Source: Tetrastigma voinierianum (Eukaryota > Streptophyta > Magnoliopsida > Vitales > Vitaceae). From it: a stretch of DNA of 64,000 nt. The stretch lies in assembly GCA_016808115.1 (NCBI GenBank), contig JAEQBH010002183.1, forward strand, positions 522,563-586,562, given 5' to 3'. The translations under genes and the position numbers were made by a program. The notes under the pieces were generated by a model. That model was not told the DNA's origin, made no database searches, and saw nothing but the letters and a program-made list of their open reading frames with translations. Below are positions 1 through 10,379 of the stretch, piece by piece (the first letter of the stretch is position 1; every line of letters starts with the position of its first letter).

Positions 1-722
1 CTTTAAAGTGGTAAAAACAGCTTTAATCGGTCATAAAGCGAGATGAATAACCAGAGCCGCAGCCAGAGCCGGTCGAGTTTGTATTCCTTTTCTGGAGGTA
101 GAAGTCTGAGATTCCATAATAGCTCTAAGCTAAATATGATTAGCTTCAATCCCCCTTTGCATCACTATAAAGCCCAAAAACTTACCTAAACTGACTTCGA
201 ACGCACATTTTAAGGGGTCGAGCTTCATACCGTACGTACGCAGTAGCTCAAAAGTTTCTTGCGATTGCTTCGAATGATCGGGGCGTTCTTTTGATTTGAA
301 AAGCATATCATCGATACAAACTTCCATGGTCTTGCCCATCAATGGTCAAAATATCTTTGTCACTAGCCTTTGATAGGTCGCTCCAGCATTCTTCAAGCCA
401 AAAGGCATTACATTATAGCAGTACAGCCCATGTGGTGTAATGAAGGTCGTTTTCTCTGCATCAGGCAAGTGCATAGGAATCTTGTGCTAGTCGGAGAAAG
501 AGTCCAGAAATGACAGCATCCTATGCCCGATTGAGGCATCAACGATCTGATCTATTCGAGGCAGGGGGAAACTATCTTTTGGAAAAGCTTTATTGAGGTC
601 CATGTAGTCCACGCATACTCTCCACTTACCCCCCTTCTTTGGGACCACCACCACATTGGTAAGCAATTTAGGATACTTTACCTCTTTGATGAAACCTTCT
701 CTCGGTGTCCTACATGCGAGAC
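1..722 (-). pseudogene. Element A reverse transcriptase remnant
   Basis: In retrotransposons of this kind RT copies the element's RNA into DNA inside a cytoplasmic particle. Reading down from about 722 the blocks are VVVPKKGGKWRVCVDY, then DLNKAFPKDSFPLPRIDQ, then VMPFGLKNAGATYQRL, then the catalytic box as CIDDMLFKSK near 300-320, then a block ending in GKFLGFIV. All are standard Ty3/gypsy RT blocks in the right order. Stops fall inside it near 488-490, 346-348 and 127, so it is dead, although the catalytic aspartate pair is still present. The thumb region continues to base 1 and off the window. Family identity is near certain; the Tat-lineage call is by resemblance. Confidence 0.93.
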
Positions 723-1036
723 CGTCTAATGGCGTCAGGGTGAGCGCCTTACTTTACGTCTCCGCGAAGTTTTGCGAGGGGTAACATTCGAGTTTGTGAG
801 AGGCGGTGTCCGAGGGTCGTTCTATACGAGTGATTCCATGTGAACACGTCTATGTTTCACAATAATAAGCGTTATAGCTACTCTTTTTCCTCTTTGGATA
901 GCAAAGAGCTGACATTGTGAACCGCGTCCCGGTGCTCACTATCTCCATGGGATCCCTGGTTGTGAATCCTTCTCTTATGCTAACCTGGGCGGTGAGCGTA
1001 GTTAACGTAACCAGGGTGTGATCTTACAGGGAGGGA
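723..1036 (-). other. Element A pol linker, unreadable
   Basis: About 310 bases between the protease and RT remnants of element A. This should encode the start of RT and its connector, but I could not recover a convincing frame on either strand. It is probably pol sequence scrambled by indels. Confidence 0.5.
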
Positions 1037-1480
1037 CTATCGAGCTCTTTTCCTTCTGCGCTCCGTATGGATGGTTGGTAGCACCAGCGTACGTGAGACG
1101 AGCGCCAGGAGGTCGACACCGCCCCCGCGTTGGTCGAATAACTTCTTTGTTTGGTGATATGTTGAAGTGACGACCTTCATTGAGTGCAGCCAGGTCCAGC
1201 CTACTATGACATAGTAAGGCCCCAAGTCTTTGACGATTGAGAACAAAACCTGTTGTGTGACTGGTCCTGCTTGTACAAGGAGCGTGATGTCTCCAAGTGT
1301 CGTGGTTGTTGCACCATTGAAACCAGAGAGGATTCGCCTGGCTGAGTTTAACATTCCTAAGGAAAGCTTCATCTGGTTAAAGGTTGGTAACTGTAACAAG
1401 TCACGCCCCCGCATTTGCTAGAATCTACCGACACCTTATGCACATCAATCACCGTAATACATAAGGTGAAGTCTGAAGTG
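1037..1480 (-). pseudogene. Element A aspartic protease (retropepsin) remnant
   Basis: Retropepsin cuts the gag-pol polyprotein. The minus strand carries a 125-residue open frame (1,037-1,414) containing GFNGATTTTLGDITLLVQAG and later PYYVIVGWTWLHSMK followed by STYHQ. These are the flap and C-terminal blocks of plant Tat-type proteases, which usually end IVGRAWLHxMKxxPSTYHQ. Upstream, around 1,410-1,440, the active-site strand seems to read VHKVSVDSS, where a V-D-x-G-S-S motif is expected, so the catalytic Asp may remain but its Gly is lost. It lies upstream of RT on the same strand, as expected. Confidence 0.85.
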
Positions 1481-2013
1481 CATCATAATAAGGCCTGATG
1501 ACCACTGATCGGGTTCTAGAAGGAAGGATATGGGATTTGTCTATCGGCTTGGATTTCTTCACGGCTACCTCAGGTGGATAACTTTACCGGGGCCTTGTGT
1601 GGCGCCTCCCCCAGAGTTTCCTCATTTCAACCGATTGATGATCGTTAGGCAGGCCCCACCCCCGTTATATAGTTTATGGCGATCCCGGTTTACGATTAGG
1701 CTGATACGATTGTAACTTTGTGCACTACAATTGGCTCAGTTATCTCGTGGTCGACTCACTAACATACCTTCTGAGGTGCTTTGGTGATCTTTCATTTCGA
1801 AACTTGAGCAACCTGTTGGGGTCGTGCCGTGATCCACTGTGATAATCGCGAATCTGAATGGGTTTCTCTAAGAGGGATCCGTTAAAAGATCGGTCTGAAA
1901 CCCGTGAAATCTAGCGAGTTGCGAATGAGGGCAGCGACCTCTCCTTGTAAACCGAGGAGGTGAACAGTGGGATTTTTATATGACTAGTCATTGGATCGTT
2001 TTCGGTTTTTACT
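1481..2013. other. Element A gag-protease linker, no readable gene
   Basis: About 530 bases between the protease remnant and the gag C-terminal remnant of element A. The short frames on both strands match nothing I recognise. Position suggests decayed gag zinc-knuckle and linker sequence. Confidence 0.45.
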
Positions 2014-2343
2014 CTAACCTTCCTTGGGCTCAGACGGCTTCTTTCCCTCCGGCTTGTTGCTCTCGGTAAACTGCCTTCGACCGTGGCGGATTTGTGTGCT
2101 AGCGGATGTTATCTTCGGCGTTGAATATATATGCCGCTGTATAATTCTTCCATTGTAAGCTGACAAGTCTAAAGGCGATGAGTGGAAAGAAAATGAGTGG
2201 ATGGTCCAAAGCTTCTCTTTAACTTTTGAAGGGCTGGGTCCATCTTTATAAGCCTCTACCTGGCGAGCGACTTTTGAGCCTCCTTGTGAGTCTCGTATGG
2301 ATTCCTCTTCTGCTTTATAATAGTCTAAAGAGCTAATGTTCAT
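2014..2343 (-). pseudogene. Element A gag C-terminal segment
   Basis: A 109-residue minus-strand frame rich in Lys, Glu and Ser, containing SKVARQVEAYKDGPSPSKVK and later TSASTQIRHGRRQF. It sits between the clear gag core and the protease. It resembles the basic, low-complexity spacer of Tat gag proteins that precedes the zinc-knuckle region. No Cys-Cys-His-Cys knuckle is visible. Assigned mainly by position and composition. Confidence 0.5.
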
Positions 2344-3240
2344 CTACTTTAAGTCTGGGACCAAAGATCTGCGAGAGATTAGGAATGAAGTCCAAAGCTC
2401 ATTGAACTAGTTTATTGAATTACGCGAGAGGTTGTGGAATCAAGCTAGCGCAGGCCCTCATAGACTAGTCGGGGATACTTTGCACAACAGACGGTCATTG
2501 TCAGCGTTCAGTGTCATTGCCTGGTTGTAATGGAGCATGTGATCATAAGGGTCATTAGAGCCATCGAACATGGTAAAAGCTAGCATGACAAACCCTCGGG
2601 GTGGTTCGTAATGAAGAATGTGTTGTCTCTAGGGGTGAAGAGAGCATGTCATCGAGCCCCTGGATCAAGGCTATAGGTTGCACATAGTATGTAGGCCCTA
2701 CACCGAAGGCGAGATGCATAGGTGACATCAGCTGACATCATCTTAGTGTGGGTAACAACGCGTGTTGAGGGGAGAAGCAGCGGGCTGAGTTACATCTCTT
2801 ATCAGCATATGCTCCACTAGTCAGTAGGAAACGCCCTTAACGACATCCTTGGGGCAGTGCAATGCGAGTGCTTCCTTTGCGATTTTGCCCTTGTGTTGCC
2901 TCAAGCGTTCGTTCCTAATGGAGGACTCGTGGATGGGGACCTTCCGGAGGACAATTCATCATCTGTTGGGGCATCACCGTCGCCATAAATAATGGGCTCT
3001 TTTCCTTTATTGCGAACTATTAAGTGTTGCTTGAGCCATATCGTATCCTTTCCCGAGTTCGGATTTTCTACCTAGGATCATGGCCCAGTCATTCTCACGT
3101 TGCAAGCATTCAATGCGAGCTTGTAACTCCTGCATCTATCTCACCTACTCCTCCTGCTTCCTCTCCATCTCCTGACACCAATGGAGGAACTGATCTTCAA
3201 GTGTTTGATGCATTGGATTGTTTGACATTGCGGTGTAGTG
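2344..3240 (-). pseudogene. Element A gag (capsid-like) remnant
   Basis: Gag forms the cytoplasmic particle that packages element RNA. On the minus strand the N-terminus (about 3,230 downward) begins MSNNPMHQTLEDQF and runs into a coiled-coil-like stretch, MQELQARIECLQREND, with stops. The core at about 2,440-2,660 contains PEGFVMLAFTMFDG, then DPYDHMLHYNQAMTL, then RLLCKV, and the frame continues SLRGPALAWFH. This is the plant retrotransposon gag pattern (Pfam Retrotrans_gag type). Several in-frame stops are present. The assignment also fixes the element's direction and predicts the LTR above 3,370. Confidence 0.88.
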
Positions 3241-3334
3241 GAGTCGGATCACGAGGGGGTCGAAAGTTTAGATTAGCAGGGGCTATTTAGAAGAATTGTT
3301 GTGTGAGCCCTTGCATCTCATCGTCAAAACTTCT

Positions 3335-3372
3335 TATTTGATTTCCATAAGCGGGACGGTGTTGGGACTTTA
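3335..3372 (-). other. Candidate tRNA primer binding site of element A
   Basis: On the minus strand this reads AACACCGTCCCGCTTATGG, close to the Tat-type pattern TTGGCGCCGTCTGTGGG, shortly upstream of gag and followed by GAAATC. Position and partial match support it, but several bases differ. Confidence 0.4.
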
Positions 3373-4150
3373 ATCTCGAATCCACGATCGTCAGGTGTAG
3401 GGTCTTGATCGTTCAGATTCCTGAACATCAGTAATGTATGAACGCAAAAAGAGTTTATTCGGTGGGCTGGCCAGCCTCTCGATGATTAAGTCGGCCAAAA
3501 AATGCGGAGAGAGAGAGAGAATAGGAATGGAGTTAAATTGCTTACCTTCCGGTGAGATCTTCCAGACTTATGGGGTTCGGTTCTTGAAATCCCCTCCAAC
3601 AAACTTTTTGGGGTAGGATTTTATCTCTTCCTAGTTTAAGGAAGGAAATCTTCTTTTCCTTATCAACGACTAGTTCTTTCTTATTATGGATTATTTTTCC
3701 TTTTTCCAGGATTTTCTCTCCAAGGAGTGAAGGATTCAGAAGCTGGAAAATTTGCTGATAATATCTCTTTTGTGGGTTTTCCGCTTCTAGGTGTTTATTC
3801 GTAACATACCTCCCATATGGAATAGAATTCCCATATGGGGTAGAATGGCCCGGTGGTTTCAATATAGGAGTAGAATGGTCAATTTGGCGGACTTGAAGTC
3901 AGTGGTGCGTGATTAGTGCTGAGTGCTGGCCCAGACCTATTTATTATGGTTTTGAGTGCTTTTTGTGTACTAATCATTCTAGTCTTTCCGATTTGCACAT
4001 TCAGGTCCACTATTACAACGTCGCGTTTTGTGGCAAATTTTGCGTTTTGCGAGCTAATTATACAAAATTGTTGAGTCGATCCAAGCCGCGAAGAATTCGG
4101 TCAAACTCATCGTTACAAATCGGATCTAGAAGGAAGAAGAAGCGAAGTGA
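3373..4150 (-). repeat. Probable 5' LTR of element A
   Basis: The sequence just upstream of the candidate PBS has the look of a Tat LTR: the plus strand at 3,590-3,730 carries the pyrimidine-rich stretch around GATTTTATCTCTTCC. A local direct duplication of TCCCATATGG lies at about 3,810-3,840. No second copy is in the window to prove it is an LTR, and the outer end is undefined. The short frames seen here (3,434-3,616 and 3,542-3,862) are not credible genes. Confidence 0.4.
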
Positions 4151-5589
4151 AGAGTGATGCACCATTGCGGGAATGCTTTTCTGCGAGCCTTTGTTCACGC
4201 CTCAGTCTTGTTTCTTCCTGCAGCCCCTGTTCTCCTGCATTTCACGCTTTTGTTGTTTTTGTTCCAGTTTTTGGTTTTTCTCCTTTCTACCCTTGTTGTA
4301 ATCATATGTTTAGATAGTATAATTATTTCACTTGGTTTGTAAAAATTTATATAAGCCATTTGTATACCTTTATTAGGAGAAGGTTTTTTTCTTTGTGAAT
4401 AAAATTAGGGCTCTGAGTTCTCTAGTTTTCTTCTTTTCTCTCATTTTCTCTCCCTTTCTCATTTTGCGAGCCTCCTCCCCAGGATAATGACTCCCGGAGG
4501 ATGGTTGGCTAGACATCTTCCTCTTTGAAGAGGAGGGCTACTAGGCAACGGTTTGGAGGTAACTTAGAGTCCTCTGTTTTTAACGTAGGCATTTATTTTC
4601 ATTTGTGTTCCTATCCTTCACTCTAGGTTTAAATCTCTAGATCGTCTTGATTTACCGGTATTTGTGATCTTTAGGGTTAGTTGAATGTTTATTGTTAGAT
4701 TCGATGATATTCATTAGTTGCCCTCTATTTATTCTTGTAAGATGGGTCCGGGAGTGAGTTTCAATGGGACATAAAAGTGAGGCGAAAAAGTGTGTGTTTC
4801 CCACCCCTTCCGGAAGATTCTGTGTGAGATATGTCATCGTCTACGAATGGCGGGATAGTTCGAGGACATCGTGTCCTCTTGTTTCGCTAGTAAGAGTAAG
4901 CAATATTTTAAGCGAGGGAAGGTTAATTAACACTACCTCTCCCCATGCAAGTTTCAGCCCAGATTGCTTCTATCGCGAAGTTGTCTTCGCCTTTAGTCAT
5001 CAATTTCATTCGTAGGGAATTGTTGGATGCCGTGAAGATGAAATGAATGACGTTAACGAATAATTCGTTGTTCGAGAATTACATGAATTTAGTTATATGA
5101 AATGATTGACATTGATAGAAGAAATTAATGGTATTGATAGATGACACTGATGAATGAAATTAGTGACATTCAATGAATAATTAATTTGAATTCTAAGGGT
5201 TTGGGAAGCGAGTTTGGCATTCAAAGGTCAGAATCTCTCGCTTTATATAAAGGTTGTCGGGGTATTTGTCTTAAGAGCCGAGGTGCCCCTCGAAAGGATC
5301 ATCGAGTCTTGAGTTTTTTCCTTCCTTTAGTCCCTTTTGTCGGTGATGACGAAGCAGCGTCATTCGGTTCGTGAATTAGCGACAAAGTACTTTTATCGAC
5401 CGTTAAGCGGCGTTTTATCACCAGGAGACAGGCGCGCTGGGAATGCCAGGCCGACGGAGAAGGCGAATTTGTCTTAAGGAAATTGTGAATTTCGCGAGAG
5501 CTCGAGTTGTTTACCCGACTTGTTATATTCCTGGCATATTGATTTAATTTATTTTAGTTTTTTTCTTGAATAAGCAATTATTTTCTGAC
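4151..5589. other. Unassigned sequence with LTR-like promoter features
   Basis: No gene recognised. A TATA-like TTATATAAG lies at about 4,347-4,355, followed by an AATAAA at about 4,399 and a pyrimidine-rich block (4,425-4,470), the layout of a plus-strand plant LTR U3/R region. AT-rich degenerate repeats of the form GAATGACATTGAT occupy about 5,035-5,190. I see no matching partner elsewhere in the window. Confidence 0.3.
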
Positions 5590-6096
5590 ATTATATGTAT
5601 GTTCTTAGAATATCAATGATTGGTTTTTATGCGTTCAGGGTTTCTGACGAGAGACGATTCGCCCCAGCAAATATTACTCTTTTCTCATATGAAAGGAGGA
5701 GATCGTTGTACTCCCCTATACAGCACCAAGGGATATTAAACTGGCGGCTCAGATGGCGAAGGAGTTCCCATGAATCCTTTCAGTGGTTTCGATCTGCATG
5801 CCCATAGAATCTTGTTAATCTGCAGCATGTCATGTTTGGGAGAGTGACTTGAATATCGATATGATGATTGGAGAAGCTTAGGAGATGGCCATAATTTTTT
5901 TCTTTCGACAGGAATGCAATACCGCTCCAACTACGTGTGCTATTCACTGCAAACAACCCTTGAAAGCCCAGTTTGTGTTTGACTCATTCCAGACTCTCTC
6001 TACTAACCATTGTTTCAAAAAGAAAAATGAACTTAGGCTGTGTTTGTTGATGACCTAAACTGTTCATGGGTTGCCCTCTCCACGACAGTGCCAACT
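5590..6096 (-). pseudogene. LINE ORF2 N-terminal endonuclease (APE-like) remnant
   Basis: This domain nicks target DNA to prime LINE reverse transcription. The frame opens TTLSWHCRGEGNP at about 6,060-6,100, where intact elements read xxLSWNCRGLGNP. After frameshifts it continues FLFETMVS, SWSGIAFLSKEKNYG (about 5,890-5,930), SFSNHHIDIQV, RFYGHADRNH, a TGA, DSWELLRHLSR and IPWCCIGEYNDLL (about 5,690-5,730). The second Asp of the expected GDFNE block is shifted (GEYND). Stops near 5,785 and 5,610 and at least two frameshifts kill it. The order of blocks makes the identification firm. Confidence 0.87.
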
Positions 6097-7020
6097 TAAG
6101 GTTGTCATTGCTCTTGGTGGGCCTGGAGACCAAGGCCCACCAGTGATCCGTTTTTTGGAGCGGAAGGTTGACTGTTCTGCGCAGATAAATGTGCTGAATC
6201 TGTGACAATAATTAATTCCTTTTCTATTGAAAGATCTGCATCCATGCGTCGTCGTTTCGGATCTACTAAAATTACGCAATTAGTGGAGTTTTCCTTGCTT
6301 GCATTATTCGTCATCTCATCCTCCTTTCCTTTCTGCCAGTTTCCATCCGAAGTTCCCATGTTGATGTCAGTCATGCATTTACCCACATTCGAGTCTAAAA
6401 TCCTGGGCTTCCCATTATCGATTACGTTTGGTGATCGTGATCCCGAATTTGTCGCATCCACAACCATCTATCAGTCCCAGCAACCTCTGATGTATTCTGG
6501 CTTACCGGTGATGTCGTGCTAATCCATTTGGCGCTGGTGGCGGACGCTTGTCGTCGGGAAGGAGCCCGAAGCCATGAACCATATGGGAGATATGAGGATT
6601 TGTAGGTGCAGTCAAAGGATTTCTCATAGAATTTTTCTTGGTGACCCATGAGACCACAGGAAAAACAGATGGTAGGAAGCCTCTTGTACTTTAACTGTAT
6701 CCAGATCCATCTCCCTCCTTCCATTTTGATCTTCATTTTACGCGCTATTGGTTTTCCGATATCTATCGAAGCATTGAGACGCATGAAAGTTTTAGCGAGG
6801 CCGTCAAAATTTTTAGGAGCTGATTCGTAGAAGACCCCGATATAGTTTCCAATAGCTTTGGCCACTTTCTCAGACATGAAGCCTATTGGGAGATCATAGA
6901 CTTGCACCAAAAGGTCCAACCTGTTTCGGGTTACCTGTGTTATTTGTTCTCCAGGTTGTAAGCGTTTGATCAGGAGGATATGGTTGTTGACGGTGTTAGA
7001 AAACAATGTGATATGGGAAT
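5590..7020 (-). mobile_element. L1-type LINE fragment: ORF1 plus start of ORF2
   Basis: Minus strand, a non-LTR retrotransposon with part of ORF1 (6,422-7,020) and the start of the endonuclease (5,590-6,096). RT, RNase H and the 3' tail are missing. Typical LINE copies lose their 5' end, so a copy keeping only the 5' coding part is unusual and implies later deletion or replacement at 5,590. At the other end ORF1 is cut by an LTR-like sequence at about 7,015-7,020. Confidence 0.88.
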
Positions 7021-7051
7021 TGAGTATGGATTTTGAGGCATGAATAATCAC
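6422..7051 (-). pseudogene. LINE ORF1-like protein remnant (DUF4283 plus zinc knuckle)
   Basis: A 209-residue open minus-strand frame. After a short LTR-derived start it reads NNHILLIKRLQPGEQ, LDLLVQVYDLPIGFMSEKVA, DIGKPIARKMKI, GGRWIWIQLKYKRLP, then CFSCGLMGHQEKFYEK and YLPYGSWLRA. This is the DUF4283/zf-CCHC_4 arrangement of plant L1 ORF1, an RNA-binding protein of the LINE particle. The knuckle is C-x2-C-x4-H-x4-Y, so the last Cys is replaced by Tyr. About 100 N-terminal residues are missing. The first roughly ten residues (MIIHASKSIL) are encoded by the adjacent LTR-like repeat. A second frame, 6,105-6,467, overlaps its 3' end. Confidence 0.88.
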
Positions 7052-7520
7052 TATCTTTTAAGTGTTTATTTCGCCCCCACGGTATAGTGCAAAAAGGGAA
7101 TCTGCGAAAAACACTTTGAATGCAAATCTGATGGTGTTTTCGCGGCCCGATTAATTTATTGTTGAGAATGTCTTTAATTTAAAGAGAGTGAAGAAGTGCA
7201 AAGAAGAATGTAAAAAATAGTAACCATAAACTAAAAAAACACATCTTTTGGGCATAAAAACACATCTTTTTTGGGCATAACACAAAATGTAATTTCGGGT
7301 TAGGCTTTTGTTTCAATTTAAAGGCCCAAGATGCCCCAAGTGCCCAAGTGCCATCTTTGACTTTAAATATATAATTTAAAAAATTTCATCGCGATAACTA
7401 ACTGGTCAGTCCTCTTTAATGTTTTTGGAGTTCATCAATATTTTGAGTAAGTGTTGCACTCTCCTCTTCACCGATGTGGGACAAACCCACACATACACAA
7501 ACTACTTTAACAATCCTCCA
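7015..7520. repeat. Solo copia-type LTR (copy 1 of the repeat at 51,632-52,135)
   Basis: About 500 bases matching 51,632-52,135 from GGAATTGAG to CACACATACACAAACTA, in the same orientation. Shared stretches include AATAATCACTATCTTT, GCGAAAAACACTTT and GTAAGTGTTGCACTCTCC. The second copy abuts the gag end of copia element H, so this is best read as a solo LTR of that family. It contains GATGTGGGAC and CCCACACA-type ends common in plant LTRs. No target-site duplication is visible. It cuts the LINE on one side and touches B's LTR on the other. Confidence 0.75.
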
Positions 7521-8088
7521 CTTAGTTTGTGTGTGGTCGGTATAGTCATTGATTAGGTTTAAAAAATAGGCACGTAGGCCCACTCCCCAGGCCCAAGAAG
7601 CAGGATTAAAAGGAGATTTATAAGCAAACCCAATAAAACGCTCGGGCTCCTGGCGCAAGCCCAAAACGGGAGCCCAGTTCATCCTTGAGACGATACCACG
7701 GACTGGCTAAAAGGCGTATCCTGTCGTCAATTAAATCCCTCACCCGTGAGGTAGAGATAATTAACAATAGCTGCTCTCTAATTATCCTTGTGTCCCAACA
7801 GCGATAAGGAAAGAAGATCCTAATCGACCCAGAAAGAATCTTTATCGCATCGATTGGGAAAAACATCTCTTATAAATACCAGAGCCACCATCGGTGAAAG
7901 GTACTCGGAAATATACTCTCTAGCAGTTTAGATGTTTTCTTTCCACGGGAAAGAGCCGACTTAGGCATGGGAGGCGACAGGCGAGCCCCGCCGTCCTTTT
8001 CGTTTGCGGTTTTTTGTAGAGGAGCCACGGCGTCGAAGGCAGACGACCAGCTGATCGGCCCACGCTCGGCCCGATTAGGTTAGCATCA
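7521..8088 (+). repeat. 5' LTR of element B
   Basis: Matches 36,300-36,897 over most of its length, for example GATTAAAAGGAGATTTATAA, GATAAGGRAAGATCC and TTGGGAAAAACATC (or close to these). Ends in GCATCA, five bases before the PBS. The left end is about 50 bases shorter than in the 3' copy, where it meets the solo LTR at 7,015-7,520, so it is probably truncated. Several short frames here (7,416-7,866) are not genes. Confidence 0.82.
7870..7878 (+). promoter_or_regulatory. LTR TATA box of element B
   Basis: TTATAAATA in the middle of the 5' LTR, in the plus orientation of the element, with the gag-pol region downstream. In the 3' LTR the equivalent site (about 36,667-36,675) is degraded to TATAATTGC. 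This is probably the retrotransposon's own transcription start signal. Confidence 0.6.
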
Positions 8089-8092
8089 TCGG

Positions 8093-8107
8093 TTGGCGCC
8101 CGTGCGG
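8093..8107 (+). other. Primer binding site of element B
   Basis: TTGGCGCCCGTGCGG lies directly after the 5' LTR. Tat-lineage elements have TTGGCGCCGTCTGTGG here. One inserted base and a few substitutions separate them. The site defines the inner end of the LTR. Confidence 0.7.
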
Positions 8108-8689
8108 CCAGGAGCAGCCGGTTCCTTTACCGTAGATTGTCTGATGATGGTATGGCCGAGACCTAAGCGAAGAACCACGCGATGAGATCTGGGCGAAAAG
8201 CGGCAGATAAGCGGAAGCCTCCACGCCAGGCGCTAGAAACTATACCACAATAACCACCGGCGAGATGGAGGCCTCAGTCTCGCATACGGCAGCTTGATAA
8301 GGAAGTGAAGCTGACTCGCCGGGGCCGGATACAAGCGCCGCGGGAAGTCACGACGGGCCTAAGAGGCCATAACACCACCCCTCGGGAGCGGCCACACCTC
8401 GGTCCTCCAGGAGCGTAGAAATAGAGACCGAATCCCGGTCGGAGCCGGGATGCAGGCCTTACACGGCCCCAGAGAGAGAAAGAGCGCAACGAGCAATACT
8501 CGGGGAATATCGGAAGCGATGAACGGCCTCCTCGGCCCGAGGAATGGGAGGCGATCATGGGAAGGCCGGTTGAGCATCAGCGGGAGCTGACCACATGAAG
8601 GAAGTCGTAAAGGGTCGGGCTTCGGACTCGATGGACGCCACTAGTGCGAAGCCAGAGTGGGTCAGCTCACGGCAAGGTGCTACATTTCC
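8108..8689 (+). other. Element B leader, no readable gene
   Basis: GC-rich untranslated leader between PBS and gag. The minus-strand frames at 8,274-8,577 are antisense to it, Arg/Ser-rich and resemble no family. Nothing else recognised. Confidence 0.5.
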
Positions 8690-9615
8690 CCGCTTCCGGC
8701 CAAAGTTCGATTGTGTGAATGAAGGCGTTCGATGGAACGAAGGATAATGTGGACCATCTTAATACCTACAAGAACCAGATGGAGCTGCATGGATAACAAG
8801 ACCCCGTACGGTGCAAAGCCTTCGCTATCACGCTAAAAGGCCCGACGTTGGCTTGGTTTAATAGGCCACCATCGTCGATCTCTTCATTTAGAGAACTCTC
8901 CATCGCATTCGTCTCACACTTCATCGGAGCCAGAACATATAGGAAGCAGAGTTATCACCTGCTGACCATAAAGCAAAACCCGTAGGAAAGCCTGAGGTCT
9001 TATGTCCAGAGGTTCAACGCTGAATCATTAAAGGTAAATGTACCGGACGAGAAGTTCGTATCACTTGCATTCATGTAGGGTTAGAGTACAGGTCAAAAGA
9101 CTTGATGTTTTCCATCTCCCGAAGAATCCTCGATGACATGGCTAAGGTGCTCGCTAAATGATACACTAGCGGTGAAACCCTCCGTCCCGAGGGAGCTCTT
9201 CAACCCATAAGGAGAAAAGCAAGACTAACAAGCAACGGGAGCAAAACCCTAAGAGATAAAGAGACCGAGAGAGATCCCTAAGGAGAGACAGAGAATGATC
9301 CCCGAAGAGGCGAGGCGTCGAGAGACCGCACAGGACCTCGGCCAGGCTTCTGACGGCGGCATTTGCCTGTTTGTTCACCCCCACGACAACCCGCGGTATC
9401 ACGGTCTTACGCAAAGTACCAACGCTATGAAAATTCTAAGATGGCCATCTGAATGAGACCGGACCATACCCGAGATAACGCAGTGCGTAGGTTCCATAGG
9501 GACCCACGGGCATCGAACGGACGATTTGCATACAGCTCGAAGGAAGCCAGAATACTTGATTCGGCGGGGATATCTTCGTTTGCTACACCCAGCCTCGAAG
9601 GTCGGGATCAGCGTG
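8690..9615 (+). pseudogene. Element B gag remnant
   Basis: Capsid-type gag of a Tat-like element. Starting near 8,720 the plus strand reads KAFDGTKDNVDHLNTYKNQ, then DPVRCKAFAITLKGPTLAWF, then ISSFRELSIAFVSHFIGART, RKQSYHLLTIKQ, SLRSYVQRFNAESLKVNVPD and EKFVSLAFM near 9,075. An in-frame stop follows MELHG. The gag tail at 9,510-9,600 reads HGHRTDDLHTARRKPEYLIR then RGYLR, corresponding to the family's HGHxTDDC...EIExLIRRGYLR. The Cys of the last knuckle is lost (L replaces it). Frameshifts separate the pieces. The middle (9,080-9,480) is basic and poorly readable. Confidence 0.92.
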
Positions 9616-9779
9616 TACGGCACCTCGACGGTGACCCGACTCGGCCTGTGTGCTTGGGGAGAAATCCATTGTGATCTCGGGAGGTTGCGGGAGGTGGGAG
9701 TCAACTCTACCCGAAGGCTCATTTGCGTAGCTTCGGGTCGAGGAGGGCAGCGGAGTGCAAGCGGTGTCAGTTGTCTCTC

Positions 9780-10200
9780 GACTCGACAGCCATAACATTC
9801 TGGTGGATTCGAAATTTGGAGAGGACATCGACACCCCAAGAGGCAGAATCCTTTGGTGATAAGGCGATTGTGGCTAACAAAGCGTCATGGTCCTTGTCGG
9901 CGATGGGAGCTCGGCCAGACATCATCTTCATCGACTTTTGACAAGATGGGCATCGGAAGGGAGAAGGCCCGGAACCGGTCGACACCCGCTCACAGTTCTC
10001 ACGGAGAAAAGTCTTAGCAGGTGTGCGATTAGTACTCACTTTAGAAACCCAGTGCAGGAACAGCGACGACGATCAAGATTTCTCATAGTAGACGCCCCCT
10101 CAGCTTATAGCGTGCTATTAAGCAGACCCTCTCTCAACGCCATAAAGGCCATCCCTTAAACACCACATATGGTGATCAAGTTTCCACCATAAGCGGGTAG
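9780..10200 (+). pseudogene. Element B aspartic protease remnant
   Basis: The block KAIVANKASW appears at about 9,864-9,893. The active site is split by frameshift: one frame gives VLVGDGSSA where V-D-N-G-S-S-A is expected, the neighbouring frame gives DIIFIDF. The catalytic Asp is therefore replaced by Gly. Later FLIVDAPSAYSVLLSRPSLN and then AIKAIP (10,077-10,157) match the C-terminal half, which normally ends LGRPxLNAIxAIPSTYH. A stop follows AIP. It lies between gag and RT, as expected. Confidence 0.88.
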
Positions 10201-10379
10201 GAGGAGGAATGGTTCGAGGAGACCCGGTAGCGTGGCGGGTGTTTTCGGCATGTGGAGCAAAAGCGGTCGGCCCGGCATATGCGTGGGCGAACCGACATGC
10301 GAGAGGCGAGGTAAACACACGACACGAGCACCGAAGAGTACGGAGCATGCAGGTTGGGCGATTACCACGAACACCTACA

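Larger units (their letters stand above)
1..4150 (-). mobile_element. Element A: degenerate Tat-like Ty3/gypsy retrotransposon, partial
   Basis: Read on the minus strand, the order is probable LTR, PBS, gag, protease and RT, which is the Ty3/gypsy order. RNase H and integrase would lie beyond the left edge of the window. The gag and RT wording resembles the plant Tat lineage (for example a gag stretch reading FDGSNDPYDHMLHYNQAM). Stops and frameshifts occur in every domain, so it cannot move by itself. The outer LTR end was not found; 4,150 is a guess. It belongs to the same broad lineage as element B but lies in the opposite orientation and is a separate copy. Confidence 0.8.

Noticed and set aside
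3794..3845. MADS-type CArG boxes in TCCCATATGG repeats
   Set aside because: CCATATGG has four A/T bases rather than the six needed for a CArG box, and no gene follows.
8274..8577. Arg-rich minus frames of 72-94 residues
   Set aside because: Antisense to the GC-rich leader of element B; open by composition only.
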